NCBI RefSeq assembly: GCF_001905825.1
Contig: NZ_LIVV01000010.1
Coordinates: 248,001-312,000, forward strand
Source of the DNA: Streptomyces sp. CB02009
GTDB lineage: Bacteria; Actinomycetota; Actinomycetes; Streptomycetales; Streptomycetaceae
DNA length: 64,000 nt
Direction: 5' to 3'
The notes beneath the pieces are model-generated. The model searched no databases, had not been told where the DNA came from, and saw only the letters and a list, made by a program, of their open reading frames with translations. The translations under genes and the position numbers were made by a program. Positions 7,442 to 16,933 of the stretch are shown here, in pieces (the stretch's first letter is position 1; every line of letters starts with the position of its first letter).

Positions 7442-7676
7442 CCCGGCAGCGGCTTGGCGCGGCGCCCCACCCCAAGGGGCGTGACGCGCTCAGCGAGAGC
7501 TCTGACCCGGCCGCCGAGCACCACCCCGCCGTGTGGCGCCCGAATCGCCACCCGGCCGGTCGCCCGTGTCCGTACCCCACGGCACGGGCGCCCCGGCCCG
7601 CCGTCGCGCGGCAGGTCCGTGGTGCGCCGCACCGGTGTCCAGCTCTCGCCGACCCCACAGGCCAGGGAGCCCAGGT

Positions 7677-9017
7677 ATGCGCCTGAACGCCTCCGCCCCA
7701 CCACGCCGCACCACCACCCCACTCCCCTTCGTCCTCGCCGCCGTGCTGCTGCTCGTCGGCGGGCTCCTGCTCGCCCTCCCGGACCGGGCCGGGGCCGCCG
7801 CCGACGTCCTGATCTCCCAGGGCCGGCCGGCCACCTCCTCCTCCGTCGAGGACGGCACCTTCGGCCCGGAGAAGGCCTTCGACGGCGTCTCCACCACCCG
7901 TTGGGCCAGCGCCGAAGGCGTCGACCCCCAGTGGATCCGGGTCGACCTCGGCCCCTCGGCCACCGTCTCCCGCGTCAAGCTCGTCTGGGAGGCCGCGTAC
8001 GCCAAGGCCTACCGCGTCGAGATCTCCACCGACGGCACCACCTGGACCCGGCTCGCCAACGAGACCGCGGGGAACGGTGCCACGGACGACTGGACCGGAC
8101 TCACGGGCCAAGGCCGCCACCTCCGCGTCTACGGGACCGCCCGCGGCACCTCGTACGGCTACTCGCTCTTCTCGGTGGAGGTCTACGGCACCACCGGCAC
8201 CACGGAGCCGCCCACCGGCGCCTTCACGGTCGTCGCGGCCGGTGACATCGCCGCCCAGTGCACGGCCTCCAGCAGCTCCTGCGCCCACCCCAAGACCGCG
8301 GCCCTGGCCCAGCGGATCGCGCCGTCCTTCTACCTGACGATGGGCGACAACCAGTACGACGACGCCCTGCTCTCCGACTTCCGCGCCTACTACGACAAGT
8401 CCTGGGGCGCCTTCAAGGCGAAGACCCGTCCCGTCCCCGGCAACCATGAGACCTACGACCCGGCCGGCCCGCTCGCCGGCTACAAGTCCTACTTCGGCGC
8501 GATCGCCTACCCGCAGGGCAAGTCCTACTACAGCTACGACCAGGGCAACTGGCACTTCGTCGCGCTCGACTCCAACTCCTTCGACGACGCCGCCCAGATC
8601 CAGTGGCTCAAGGACGACCTCGCACGGAACACCAAGGGCTGCGTCGCCGCCTACTTCCACCACCCGCTGTACTCCTCCGGCGGCCACGGCAACGACCCCG
8701 TCTCCAAGCCCGTCTGGCAGATCCTCTACAACGCCAAGGCCGACCTGGTGCTCAACGGCCACGACCACCACTACGAGCGCTTCGCCCCGCAGGACCCCAA
8801 CGGGCGGGCCACCGCCGACGGCATCGTCGAGATCGTCGGCGGCATGGGCGGAGCCGAGCCCTACGACATCGAGACCGTCCAGCCCAACAGCCAGAAGCGG
8901 ATCAGCGGTCCGTACGGCGTCCTGAAGCTGGACCTCACCGACACCACCTACACCTGGCAGTACGTCGGCACCGACAACCAGGTGAAGGACTCCGGCCCGA
9001 CCTACACCTGCCACTGA
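7677..9017 (+). CDS. secreted discoidin-domain metallophosphoesterase
   Basis: A 446-residue exported protein. Residues 1-42 are a Sec signal peptide ending at an Ala-rich site (GAAA). Residues ~43-175 are an F5/8 type C (discoidin, CBM32-like) domain (RPATSSSVEDGTFGPEKAFDG, TTRWASAEGVDPQWIRVDLG), which usually binds sugars or surfaces. From ~180 comes a calcineurin-like phosphoesterase with AAGDIAAQ, GDNQYDD, GNHET, the FHHPLY histidine and GHDHHYER, so both metal sites look intact. It should cleave phosphoesters outside the cell; the substrate is unknown. The start follows GGGAG seven bases upstream. First gene of a three-gene operon: its stop overlaps the next start (TGATG). Confidence 0.92.
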   Translation: MRLNASAPPRRTTTPLPFVLAAVLLLVGGLLLALPDRAGAAADVLISQGRPATSSSVEDGTFGPEKAFDGVSTTRWASAEGVDPQWIRVDLGPSATVSRVKLVWEAAYAKAYRVEISTDGTTWTRLANETAGNGATDDWTGLTGQGRHLRVYGTARGTSYGYSLFSVEVYGTTGTTEPPTGAFTVVAAGDIAAQCTASSSSCAHPKTAALAQRIAPSFYLTMGDNQYDDALLSDFRAYYDKSWGAFKAKTRPVPGNHETYDPAGPLAGYKSYFGAIAYPQGKSYYSYDQGNWHFVALDSNSFDDAAQIQWLKDDLARNTKGCVAAYFHHPLYSSGGHGNDPVSKPVWQILYNAKADLVLNGHDHHYERFAPQDPNGRATADGIVEIVGGMGGAEPYDIETVQPNSQKRISGPYGVLKLDLTDTTYTWQYVGTDNQVKDSGPTYTCH

Positions 9018-10345
9018 TGTACCTCGCGACCACCGGTCGCCCCGACGCGCCGCCCGCCCCCTCGGGGGTCCGGCGGCGCGTCCCCGGCACCGTCCTCGCG
9101 CTCGGCGCGGTCAGCCTCGTCACCGACGTCTCCTCGGAGATGGTCACCGCCGTCCTGCCGCTCTACCTGGTCCTCGGACTCGGCCTCTCCCCGCTCCAGT
9201 TCGGGCTGCTCGACGGCCTCTCGACCGGCGCCACCGCGCTCGTACGCCTCCTCGGCGGCGCCACCGCCGACCGCGGCGGACGCCACAAGCAGGTCGGCGG
9301 GCTCGGCTACGCCCTGTCCGCCTGCTCCCGGCTCGGCCTGCTCCTCGCCGGCGGCGCGACCGGCTGGATCGCGACCGCGATCGCCGCCGACCGGCTCGGC
9401 AAGGGCGTCCGGACCGCCCCGCGCGACGCCCTCATCACCCTGCACAGCCCGCCCGAGGACCTGGGCCGCGCCTTCGGCACGCACAGGGCCATGGACACCA
9501 CCGGCGCCCTCCTCGGTCCCCTGGCCGCCTTCGCGCTCCTGTGGGCGACGGCCGACGCGTACGACACCGTCTTCGCCGTCAGCTTCAGCGTCGGCGCGTT
9601 CGGCGTCCTGCTGTGGGTGCTGCTCGTCCCCGGCCGGAGGAGGGCCGACGAGAAGGCACCCGCCGTCCCGGCGGGGCCACGCGCGCGTGGCGGGTTCCGC
9701 GGCGGGCTGTCCGGTCGGTCGCCCGGCCGGTTGCTCGGCGGGCTGTTCGACGGACTGCTCGGCGGGCTGCGCTCGCCCGGGTACCGGCGGATCGTGGTCT
9801 GCGCCGGCATCCTCGGCGCCGCCACCATCGGCGACGCCTTCCTCTACCTGCTGCTCCAGCGGCGGCTCGCGTTCGACGCGACCTGGTTCCCCTTCCTGCC
9901 GCTCGGCGCGGCCGCCGTCTACCTGCTGCTCGCCGTCCCCGCCGGACGCCTCGCCGACCGGATCGGGCGGCGCGCACCGCTCCTGTACGGGCACGGGGCC
10001 CTGCTCCTCGCCTACGGCCTGCTCCTCGCCCCGCTGCCCGACACCGTGGCGCTCCTGGGCGTCCTCCTCCTGCTCGGGGTCTTCTACGCCGCCACCGACG
10101 GCGTCCTGATGGCCCTGGCGGGCCCCTTCCTGACCGAGGGCCGGCAGGCGAGCGGCCTCGCCGTGGTCCAGACGGCGCAGGCGCTGGCCCGGCTCGGTGC
10201 CGCCGTCGCGTTCGGCGCCGTCTGGACCATGAGCGGCCCGGAGACCGCGCTCGTCGCCGCGCTGCTCGCCCTCACGGCGGCGCTGTGCTGCGCCGCGCGG
10301 CTGCTGCCCACGACTCCTTCCGAGCCCTCCGAGAGGAGCGACTGA
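9017..10345 (+). CDS. MFS transporter
   Basis: A 442-residue major facilitator with about twelve hydrophobic segments. It shows the loop motifs GGATADRGGRHKQVGG after helix two and GRLADRIGRRAP in the second half, plus SLVTDVSSEMVTAVLPLYL at the start, a sequence typical of a drug/metabolite-exporter-like MFS subgroup. A long Arg/Gly-rich cytoplasmic loop near residues 215-255 separates the two halves. Its start overlaps the upstream phosphoesterase stop by one base, so the two are co-translated. Direction and substrate of transport are not known. Confidence 0.88.
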   Translation: MYLATTGRPDAPPAPSGVRRRVPGTVLALGAVSLVTDVSSEMVTAVLPLYLVLGLGLSPLQFGLLDGLSTGATALVRLLGGATADRGGRHKQVGGLGYALSACSRLGLLLAGGATGWIATAIAADRLGKGVRTAPRDALITLHSPPEDLGRAFGTHRAMDTTGALLGPLAAFALLWATADAYDTVFAVSFSVGAFGVLLWVLLVPGRRRADEKAPAVPAGPRARGGFRGGLSGRSPGRLLGGLFDGLLGGLRSPGYRRIVVCAGILGAATIGDAFLYLLLQRRLAFDATWFPFLPLGAAAVYLLLAVPAGRLADRIGRRAPLLYGHGALLLAYGLLLAPLPDTVALLGVLLLLGVFYAATDGVLMALAGPFLTEGRQASGLAVVQTAQALARLGAAVAFGAVWTMSGPETALVAALLALTAALCCAARLLPTTPSEPSERSD

Positions 10346-10348
10346 CCC

Positions 10349-11344
10349 ATGTCCGACCCGACCGGCGCCCGCCCTTCCACCCGTACGCGCGTGTGGATCC
10401 TCGTACTCGCCCTTCTGCTGCTCGGCGGCGGTGCCACCGCCTACACGCTGCGCGCGGCCTCGGGCCGCGAGGCCGCGGTCGCCGGGACCGCCGACCCCGG
10501 CTTCACCCTCGAACGCGGCACCGGCGCGCTCTACGCGCGGGACACCGCGAGCGGCCGCGTCGCGCGCGTGGACCCGTCCGCGCCCGGTGGCCGGGTGGTG
10601 GGCGGACCCTCCTGCGACCGCTTCCACGCGGCCGGGCCCACCGCCCTCTGCCTCCAGCGCAGGCCTGGCGTCCCGGCCCGCTCGTACGTCCTCGTGCTCG
10701 ACCGGCGGCTGCGCGAGGTGCGCAGGATCGGTCTGCCGGGCATCCCCAGCCGGGCCCGGGTCTCGGCCTCGGGGAACATGCTCGCCTGGACCATGTTCGC
10801 GACCGGCGACTCGTACGCGCGCTCGTCCTTCTCCACCCGGACCTCGATCCTCGATCTGCGCACCGGCTACCTGGTGAAGAACATCGAGCAGATCCCGCTC
10901 ACCCTCGGCGGCCGCCGGTACCACGCCCCCGACGTCAACTACTGGGGCGTCAGCTTCGCCGCCGACGACAACCGCTTCTACGCGACCGTCTCGACCGGCG
11001 GCCGCACCCATCTCGTGGAGGGCGACATGCGGAACTGGTCCGCCAAGGCCCTGCGGGAGAACGTCGAATGCCCCTCGCTCTCCCCGGACGGCACCCGGCT
11101 CGCCTTCAAGAAGCGGGTCTCCGACGGCCCGGGGGAGCCGTGGCGGCTCCACGTGTACGAGCTGGGCACCGGGCGCGAACACGCGGTCGCCGAGCGGCGC
11201 GGCATCGACGACCAGGCGCTCTGGACGGACCGGAGCACCCTGGCGTACGGCTACGGGGGAGCGGTCTGGTCGGTCCCGGCCGACGGTACGGGCACCCCGC
11301 GCCGGCTGGCGAGCGGGGCGTCCTCCCCGGCGGCGCCGCGCTGA
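10349..11344 (+). CDS. membrane-anchored TolB/PD40-like beta-propeller protein
   Basis: A 331-residue protein with one N-terminal transmembrane segment (VWILVLALLLLGGGATAYTL) and an extracytoplasmic part made of TolB/WD40-like blades, e.g. VECPSLSPDGTRLAFKKR and ALWTDRSTLAYGYGGAVWSVPADG. No enzyme motif is visible; such propellers usually bind proteins or peptides. It sits three bases after the MFS gene with a GAGAGGAG ribosome binding site. Together with the phosphoesterase and transporter it forms a surface/export operon whose purpose is unclear. Confidence 0.8.
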   Translation: MSDPTGARPSTRTRVWILVLALLLLGGGATAYTLRAASGREAAVAGTADPGFTLERGTGALYARDTASGRVARVDPSAPGGRVVGGPSCDRFHAAGPTALCLQRRPGVPARSYVLVLDRRLREVRRIGLPGIPSRARVSASGNMLAWTMFATGDSYARSSFSTRTSILDLRTGYLVKNIEQIPLTLGGRRYHAPDVNYWGVSFAADDNRFYATVSTGGRTHLVEGDMRNWSAKALRENVECPSLSPDGTRLAFKKRVSDGPGEPWRLHVYELGTGREHAVAERRGIDDQALWTDRSTLAYGYGGAVWSVPADGTGTPRRLASGASSPAAPR

Positions 11345-11411
11345 CCGGTGGCGGTGCCGCACCTGCTGACCTGCCGACCGACCGGGTGACCAGTCGACCG
11401 GCCGCACCGCC

Positions 11412-12710
11412 TCATGCCTTCCGGAGCGAGCCCCTGATCGCGAGCGCCGCCATGGGCAGCAGCAGGCAGGCGGCGATCGCGTTCAGCGGCCCGTAGCCCG
11501 CCTGCGCCACGATCAGGCCCGCCGCGAGGCCGCCGACGCCGGCGGCGGTGTTCATGATGAAGTCGGAGAGCCCCTGGACCGCCGCCCGGGCGGCCTGCGG
11601 CACCGAGTCCGTGAGCAGCGCGGAGCCGGACACCAGACCCGCCGACCAGCCCAGGCCGAGGAGGAACAGGCCGAGGGCGGTGCGGCCGTGGCTGGGCCCC
11701 GCCGTGCCCGCGACCAGCGCCGCCACGCCGATGAGACCGACCGCGAGTCCGATCACCGAGAGCCGCCCCAGCCGGTCGGAGAGCCAGCCCATCAGGGGCG
11801 AGAAGGCGTACATGCCGGCGATGTGCCCGCTGATGACGAGCCCGATCAGCTGGATGTCCGCCCCGTGGTGGGTGAGGGCCACCGGCGTCATCGACATGAT
11901 CGACACCATCGCGGTGTGCGAGCCCGCGACGGTGACCACCGCGAGCCGGGCCTTCGGGGACTCCCGCACGGCCTTCATCCCGGCGCGCAGGGAACGTTCC
12001 TCCGGTGCCTCGCCCGCACCCGTCTCGTGGAGCGCGCGGGCGGTGAGGAGGGGATCGGGGCGCAGCAGTACGGCCACCACGGCGGCCGCGATCACGAAGA
12101 CTCCGGCGGCCCAGACGAAGGGGCCGGCGGTGGCCGGTATCCCCAGGCCCGCCACGCTCTTCCCGGCCGGCGCGGCGATGTTCGGTCCGAGGACCGCCCC
12201 GATCGTCGTCGCCCACACCACGGTGGAGATGGCCCGCGCCCTGCGGTCCGGTTCGGCGAGGTCGGCGGCGGCGAAGCGGGCCGCCAGATTGGCCGAGGAG
12301 CCGGCGCCGAAGCCGACGAGGCCGAGGAGCAGCAGGGGGAAGCTGTCGGCGACCGCCCCGAGCACGGCGACCCCGGCGCCGACCGCGCCGATGAGGTACG
12401 CCAGGACGAGACCGGCCCGGCGGCCCCGCGAGGCCATCAGGGCGGCGAGCGGCATGGCGAGCAGCGCGGGACCCGCCACGGTCGCCGTGGAGGCGAGACC
12501 GGACAGCGCCTCGGAACCGCTGACGTCCCTGGCGAGCACGGCGGCGAGGGCGACGCCGGTGGCGATGCCGAGGCCCCCGAGGATCTGGGTGGCGAGGAGC
12601 ACGGCCTGGACGCGCCGGCGCAGCGCGGGGAGCTCGGCGTCGGTGACGGGGGCGGGGCCGGGTATGTGTCCGGGCAGGGTGGCGTCAGGGGCGCCGGGGG
12701 TGTGGGTCAC
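11412..12710 (-). CDS. MFS transporter
   Basis: A 432-residue twelve-helix MFS protein with SDRLGRLSVIG as the loop motif in the second half and GFGAGSSANLAARFAAADLAEPDRRARAIS in the first half. It starts from a GTG at 12710. The DNA around that codon is a near-palindrome (CACTTACGTGAGTG, 12708-12721). The neighbours give no substrate; drug or metabolite efflux is the commonest role for this type. Confidence 0.87.
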   Translation of the reverse strand: MTHTPGAPDATLPGHIPGPAPVTDAELPALRRRVQAVLLATQILGGLGIATGVALAAVLARDVSGSEALSGLASTATVAGPALLAMPLAALMASRGRRAGLVLAYLIGAVGAGVAVLGAVADSFPLLLLGLVGFGAGSSANLAARFAAADLAEPDRRARAISTVVWATTIGAVLGPNIAAPAGKSVAGLGIPATAGPFVWAAGVFVIAAAVVAVLLRPDPLLTARALHETGAGEAPEERSLRAGMKAVRESPKARLAVVTVAGSHTAMVSIMSMTPVALTHHGADIQLIGLVISGHIAGMYAFSPLMGWLSDRLGRLSVIGLAVGLIGVAALVAGTAGPSHGRTALGLFLLGLGWSAGLVSGSALLTDSVPQAARAAVQGLSDFIMNTAAGVGGLAAGLIVAQAGYGPLNAIAACLLLPMAALAIRGSLRKA

Positions 12711-12783
12711 TTACGTGAGTGTGCCAGCCGTCCCACCTGATGGGAACGCCTCCCGTCGGGGCCGCCGAGCCCCCGGCCACGAG

Positions 12784-12828
12784 GCTGCCGAGCCACCGGC
12801 CCCGAAGCTGCCGAGCCACCGGCCCCGA
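12784..12828. repeat. short direct repeat (two copies of about 22 bp)
   Basis: The segment GCTGCCGAGCCACCGGCCCC occurs twice in tandem in the 177-base gap between the MFS and alkyltransferase genes. Nothing else is recognised in that gap. Confidence 0.7.
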
Positions 12829-12887
12829 GACCCGAGCCGCCCCCGGCCCCCGGTCGGAGCCCCGCCCCCGCCGTCCCGTCGACGCCC

Positions 12888-13454
12888 TCAGAACAGCGGC
12901 GTCGGCAGCACGCCCTCGAGTGCGAGCAGCTGCCGCTTGGTCTCCAGGCCGCCCCCGAAGCCGCCGAGCCCGCCGTCGCTCTCCACCACGCGGTGGCACG
13001 GCACCACGACCGGCAGCGGATTGGAGCCCATCGCCGCGCCGACCGCCTGGGCCGCCCCCGGCTGCCCCACGCGTCGGGCCAGGTCCCCGTACCCCACGAC
13101 CGTGCCGTACGGCACACCGCTGGCCAGCTCGCGCAGCACCTGCCGGTTGAACCCGGCGGTCAGACTCCAGTCCAGGGGCAGGTCGACATCGCCCGGCTCG
13201 CCCGCGAAGTACCCGTCGAGCCGGCGTATCGCCCCGGCGAGCAGCCCCGAGGCGCGCTCCACCGGCTCCGCGCCGAGCTGCGCCGCCAGCCGGTCGAGCA
13301 TCCGGTCCCGCCGTGCCGCGTCGGCGTGGAACTCGACCCGCACGAGCCCGTGCTCGGTCGCGGCGAGGAAGAGCGGCCCGATGGGGCACTCCATGACCGT
13401 CCACTCCACCGGTACGGCCCGCCCGCCGCCCTCCGGCCCCGCTTCGCTGTCCAT
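12888..13454 (-). CDS. ogt: methylated-DNA--protein-cysteine methyltransferase
   Basis: This 188-residue suicide enzyme removes O6-alkyl groups from guanine onto its own cysteine. The active-site motif is VVVPCHRVV, preceded by the DNA-binding helix region QVLRELASGVPYGTVVGYGDLARRVGQPGAAQAVGAAMGSNP. The N-terminal subdomain is present, and no Ada-type zinc domain is attached, so it is the stand-alone Ogt type. The ATG at 13454 gives the usual length; a start 17 codons upstream is possible. It is an isolated gene. Confidence 0.92.
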   Translation of the reverse strand: MDSEAGPEGGGRAVPVEWTVMECPIGPLFLAATEHGLVRVEFHADAARRDRMLDRLAAQLGAEPVERASGLLAGAIRRLDGYFAGEPGDVDLPLDWSLTAGFNRQVLRELASGVPYGTVVGYGDLARRVGQPGAAQAVGAAMGSNPLPVVVPCHRVVESDGGLGGFGGGLETKRQLLALEGVLPTPLF

Positions 13455-13664
13455 GCCGCCCACGGTACGACCCGCCACCGACAACGGGGCCCGGAAGGCG
13501 AACACAAGATCACGAACCGGTCTCGCTCAGGTCTCACGAGTGGAAATTCCCCGGTCACGTGGTCGCGTGGCCCCCGGCGCGCCATAATCTCGCCCCGGTA
13601 GTACTACCCAGCGGTACCGACTGTTTTCGGACGACGTGGCACCAGGGGTGGAGGACACACGCTC

Positions 13665-14564
13665 ATGCAGGGCACGGTCGACGGATTCAGCTACGGGATC
13701 GTCACTCCGGTGGCGGCGTTTCTCATGGCGTGCCTTGGCGGCGCCCTCGGCCTTCGCTGCACCACCAGATCGCTCCGCCACCGCGACAGCTTCAAGGCGG
13801 GCTGGCTCGCCCTCGGTGCCACGTCGATCGGCACCGGCATCTGGACCATGCACTTCATCGGCATGATGGGCTTCTCGGTCCGGCAGGCGCCCATCGAGTA
13901 CGACCTGCCCATCACCTTCGCCAGCCTGGGCGTGGCCGTCCTGATGGTCGGCATCGGGATCTTCATCGTCGGCTACCGGGGGGCGACCGCCCTCACCCTG
14001 GTCACCGGCGGCACCATCACCGGCCTGGGCGTGGCCACCATGCACTATCTGGGCATGGCCGGGATGCGCCTCCAGGGGCGCGTCGAGTACGACACGCTCA
14101 CCGTCGCGACGTCCGTGGTCATCGCCGTCGTGGCGGCCACGACGGCGCTCTGGGCAGCCGTTTCCGTACATGGATTTCTGGCCAGTCTCGGTGCGAGCCT
14201 GGTGATGGGCGTTGCCGTCAGTGGTATGCACTACACCGCCATGTCGGCGGTCAGCGTCCACCTGCACGGGGCGGACCCCGTCAAGGGCGCCGGGGACACC
14301 GCCACCTCGCTGCTGCCGATGCTGATCGGTCCCGCGGTCTTCCTCATCCTCGCCGCGGTCGTCGTCATGTTCGACCCGCTGCTCGTGATGGGCGACCCGG
14401 ACTGGCGGGGCCCCGCCGCAGCCCGCCCCCCGCACCGCCCCGGCGTGCCCGCCCCGCGCCACGTACCGTCCTACGGCGAGCCCGCCAACTGGACGGCCCG
14501 GCCCGCCGGGCGCGGGGCCCGCAGGAGCGTCCCGCGGGGCGGACACCGCTCCCAGGACTGGTGA
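13665..14564 (+). CDS. MHYT-domain integral membrane sensor
   Basis: A 299-residue membrane protein with a complete MHYT domain: seven or so hydrophobic helices and the three motifs MHFIGM (around residue 64), MHYLGM (around 126) and MHYTAM (around 189). MHYT domains are proposed to bind a metal, perhaps copper, and sense a diatomic gas or redox state. In most bacteria they are fused to GGDEF/EAL or kinase domains. Here the C-terminal ~60 residues are only a disordered Pro/Arg-rich tail, so no output domain is visible. GTGGAGG precedes the ATG. Upstream DNA contains CATAAT, a possible -10 element. Confidence 0.9.
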   Translation: MQGTVDGFSYGIVTPVAAFLMACLGGALGLRCTTRSLRHRDSFKAGWLALGATSIGTGIWTMHFIGMMGFSVRQAPIEYDLPITFASLGVAVLMVGIGIFIVGYRGATALTLVTGGTITGLGVATMHYLGMAGMRLQGRVEYDTLTVATSVVIAVVAATTALWAAVSVHGFLASLGASLVMGVAVSGMHYTAMSAVSVHLHGADPVKGAGDTATSLLPMLIGPAVFLILAAVVVMFDPLLVMGDPDWRGPAAARPPHRPGVPAPRHVPSYGEPANWTARPAGRGARRSVPRGGHRSQDW

Positions 14565-14613
14565 CAGGGGGCCGCTGCCGAGCCGATCACCCCCCGACTG
14601 TCGGTGCCGGGTC

Positions 14614-14619
14614 GTACGG
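14614..14619 (+). promoter_or_regulatory. -10 element, probable leaderless uvrB promoter
   Basis: TACGGT ends seven bases before the uvrB ATG at 14627. No Shine-Dalgarno sequence is present, so a leaderless transcript is likely. Confidence 0.4.
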
Positions 14620-14626
14620 TGGTTGC

Positions 14627-16756
14627 ATGCGGCCCGTTTCCAAGATCGAACGTTCGGTGGCGCCCTTCGAGGTCGTCAGTGAGTACCAGCCCAACGGCGA
14701 CCAGCCCGCGGCCATCGCCGACCTGGAGCGGCGTATCCGCGCGGGCGAGAAGGACGTCGTGCTCCTCGGTGCCACCGGCACCGGCAAGTCCGCCACCACC
14801 GCGTGGATGATCGAGAAGCTCCAGCGCCCCACCCTGGTGATGGCGCCGAACAAGACCCTGGCCGCCCAGCTGGCGAACGAGTTCCGCGAGCTCCTGCCGA
14901 ACAACGCGGTCGAGTACTTCGTCTCGTACTACGACTACTACCAGCCCGAGGCGTACGTGCCGCAGTCGGACACGTACATCGAGAAGGACTCCTCCATCAA
15001 CGAGGAGGTGGAGCGGCTCCGCCACTCCGCGACGAACTCCCTGCTCACCCGCAGGGACGTCATCGTGGTCGCCTCCGTCTCCTGCATCTACGGCCTCGGC
15101 ACGCCCCAGGAGTACGTGGACCGGATGGTCCCGCTCAAGGTCGGCGAGGAGCTCGACCGCGACCAGCTGCTCCGCCGCTTCGTCGACATCCAGTACACGC
15201 GCAACGACCTGGCGTTCACCCGCGGCACCTTCCGCGTCCGCGGCGACACCATCGAGATCTTCCCGGTCTACGAGGAGCTCGCCGTCCGCATCGAGATGTT
15301 CGGCGACGAGATCGAGGCCCTCTCCACCCTCCACCCGCTCACCGGCGAGGTGATCAGCGAGGACCGCGAGCTGTACGTGTTCCCCGCCAGCCACTACGTC
15401 GCAGGCCCCGAGCGCATGGAGCGGGCGGTCAACGACATCGAGCGCGAGCTGGAGGTCCGCCTGGCCGAGCTCGACAAGCAGGGCAAGCACCTGGAGTCCC
15501 AGCGCCTGCGCATGCGGACCACGTACGACCTGGAGATGATGCGCCAGATCGGCTCGTGCTCCGGCATCGAGAACTACTCGATGCACTTCGACGGCCGCGA
15601 CCCCGGCTCCGCGCCCAACACCCTCATCGACTACTTCCCCGAGGACTTCCTCCTCGTCATCGACGAGTCGCACGTCACCGTGCCGCAGATCGGCGCCATG
15701 TACGAGGGCGACGCCTCCCGCAAGCGGACCCTCGTCGACCACGGCTTCCGCCTCCCGTCCGCCCTCGACAACCGCCCGCTGAAGTGGGAGGAGTTCCAGG
15801 AGCGCATCGGCCAGACCGTCTACCTCTCCGCGACCCCCGGAGCGTACGAACTCTCCCGCGGCGACGGCTTCGTCGAGCAGATCATCCGCCCCACCGGGCT
15901 CATCGACCCCGAGGTCGTCGTCAAGCCGACCGAGGGCCAGATCGACGACCTGGTCCACGAGATCCGGCTGCGCACCGAGCGCGACGAGCGCGTCCTCGTC
16001 ACCACCCTCACCAAGAAGATGGCCGAGGACCTCACCGACTACTTCCTGGAGCTCGGCATCCAGGTGCGCTACCTGCACAGCGACGTCGACACCCTGCGCC
16101 GGATCGAGCTGCTGCGCGAGCTGCGCGCCGGTGAGTACGACGTCCTGGTCGGCATCAACCTGCTCCGCGAGGGTCTCGACCTCCCCGAGGTGTCCCTCGT
16201 CGCCATCCTCGACGCCGACAAGCAGGGCTTCCTGCGCTCCGGGACCTCCCTCATCCAGACCATCGGCCGCGCCGCGCGCAACGTCTCGGGTCAGGTCCAC
16301 ATGTACGCGGACCGGATCACCCCGGCGATGGAGCAGGCCATCGACGAGACCAACCGGCGCCGCGAGAAGCAGATCGCGTACAACACGGAGAACGGCATCG
16401 ACCCGCAGCCGCTCCGCAAGAAGATCAACGACATCGTCGCGACCATCGCGCGCGAGGAGATCGACACCGAGGAGCTCCTCGGCAGCGGCTACCGCCAGGC
16501 CAAGGAGGGCAAGGGCGCCAAGGCCCCCGTGCCCGCGCTCGCCGCGCACGGCGCCAAGGGCAGGGGCAAGGCCGGCTCGACGGTCGAGCTCGGGGACCGG
16601 CCCGCCGCCGAACTGGCCTCGATCATCGAGGAGATGACCGACCGGATGCGCGCCGCCGCCGCCGAGCTGCAGTTCGAGGTGGCCGCCCGGCTCCGTGACG
16701 AAGTGGGAGAGCTGAAGAAGGAGTTGCGCCAGATGAAGGAGGCGGGACTCGCCTGA
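14627..16756 (+). CDS. uvrB: excinuclease ABC subunit UvrB
   Basis: UvrB is the damage-verifying helicase-like subunit of nucleotide-excision repair; it is loaded by UvrA and recruits UvrC. At 709 residues it is full length. Visible are Walker A GATGTGKSAT, the beta-hairpin region YYDYYQPEAYVPQSDTYIEKD, the DESH box (VIDESHVTVPQIG), helicase motif V/VI (VGINLLREGLDLPEVSLVAILDADKQGFLRS and QTIGRAARN), and the C-terminal UVR coiled coil (LQFEVAARLRDEVGELKKELRQMKEAG) that contacts UvrC. The ATG at 14627 gives the canonical N-terminus; the frame stays open far upstream, but that sequence is not UvrB. Confidence 0.98.
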   Translation: MRPVSKIERSVAPFEVVSEYQPNGDQPAAIADLERRIRAGEKDVVLLGATGTGKSATTAWMIEKLQRPTLVMAPNKTLAAQLANEFRELLPNNAVEYFVSYYDYYQPEAYVPQSDTYIEKDSSINEEVERLRHSATNSLLTRRDVIVVASVSCIYGLGTPQEYVDRMVPLKVGEELDRDQLLRRFVDIQYTRNDLAFTRGTFRVRGDTIEIFPVYEELAVRIEMFGDEIEALSTLHPLTGEVISEDRELYVFPASHYVAGPERMERAVNDIERELEVRLAELDKQGKHLESQRLRMRTTYDLEMMRQIGSCSGIENYSMHFDGRDPGSAPNTLIDYFPEDFLLVIDESHVTVPQIGAMYEGDASRKRTLVDHGFRLPSALDNRPLKWEEFQERIGQTVYLSATPGAYELSRGDGFVEQIIRPTGLIDPEVVVKPTEGQIDDLVHEIRLRTERDERVLVTTLTKKMAEDLTDYFLELGIQVRYLHSDVDTLRRIELLRELRAGEYDVLVGINLLREGLDLPEVSLVAILDADKQGFLRSGTSLIQTIGRAARNVSGQVHMYADRITPAMEQAIDETNRRREKQIAYNTENGIDPQPLRKKINDIVATIAREEIDTEELLGSGYRQAKEGKGAKAPVPALAAHGAKGRGKAGSTVELGDRPAAELASIIEEMTDRMRAAAAELQFEVAARLRDEVGELKKELRQMKEAGLA

Positions 16757-16800
16757 CCCGACGCCGTCCGGCAGGGGGATCGGGGCGGGGCCCGGCGCGC

Positions 16801-16837
16801 GGTCCGGTGTGTTGCAAGACCGACACAAAACCGGACC
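16801..16837. terminator. stem-loop downstream of uvrB
   Basis: GGTCCGGT (16801-16808) pairs perfectly with ACCGGACC (16830-16837), and internal GTGT/ACAC can extend the stem. It lies 45 bases after the uvrB stop and about 100 bases before terD; a terminator is the simplest reading. Confidence 0.55.
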
Positions 16838-16933
16838 GCCCCTCCGCGCTGTCAGTGGTGCTGCGTAATGTGCTCGGCAACCGCACGCACCGGAACAGCG
16901 GTCGCGGGGAACGCTAACGAGAGGGGCAAACGC

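Noticed and set aside
7533..7676. A 48-codon N-terminal extension of the phosphoesterase
   Set aside because: The extension lacks homology-like sequence, while the ATG at 7677 has a ribosome binding site and starts a proper signal peptide.
14647..14656. CGAACGTTCG in the start of uvrB as a LexA site
   Set aside because: The half-sites are fused without the 4-base spacer of the SOS box, and the palindrome lies inside the coding region.
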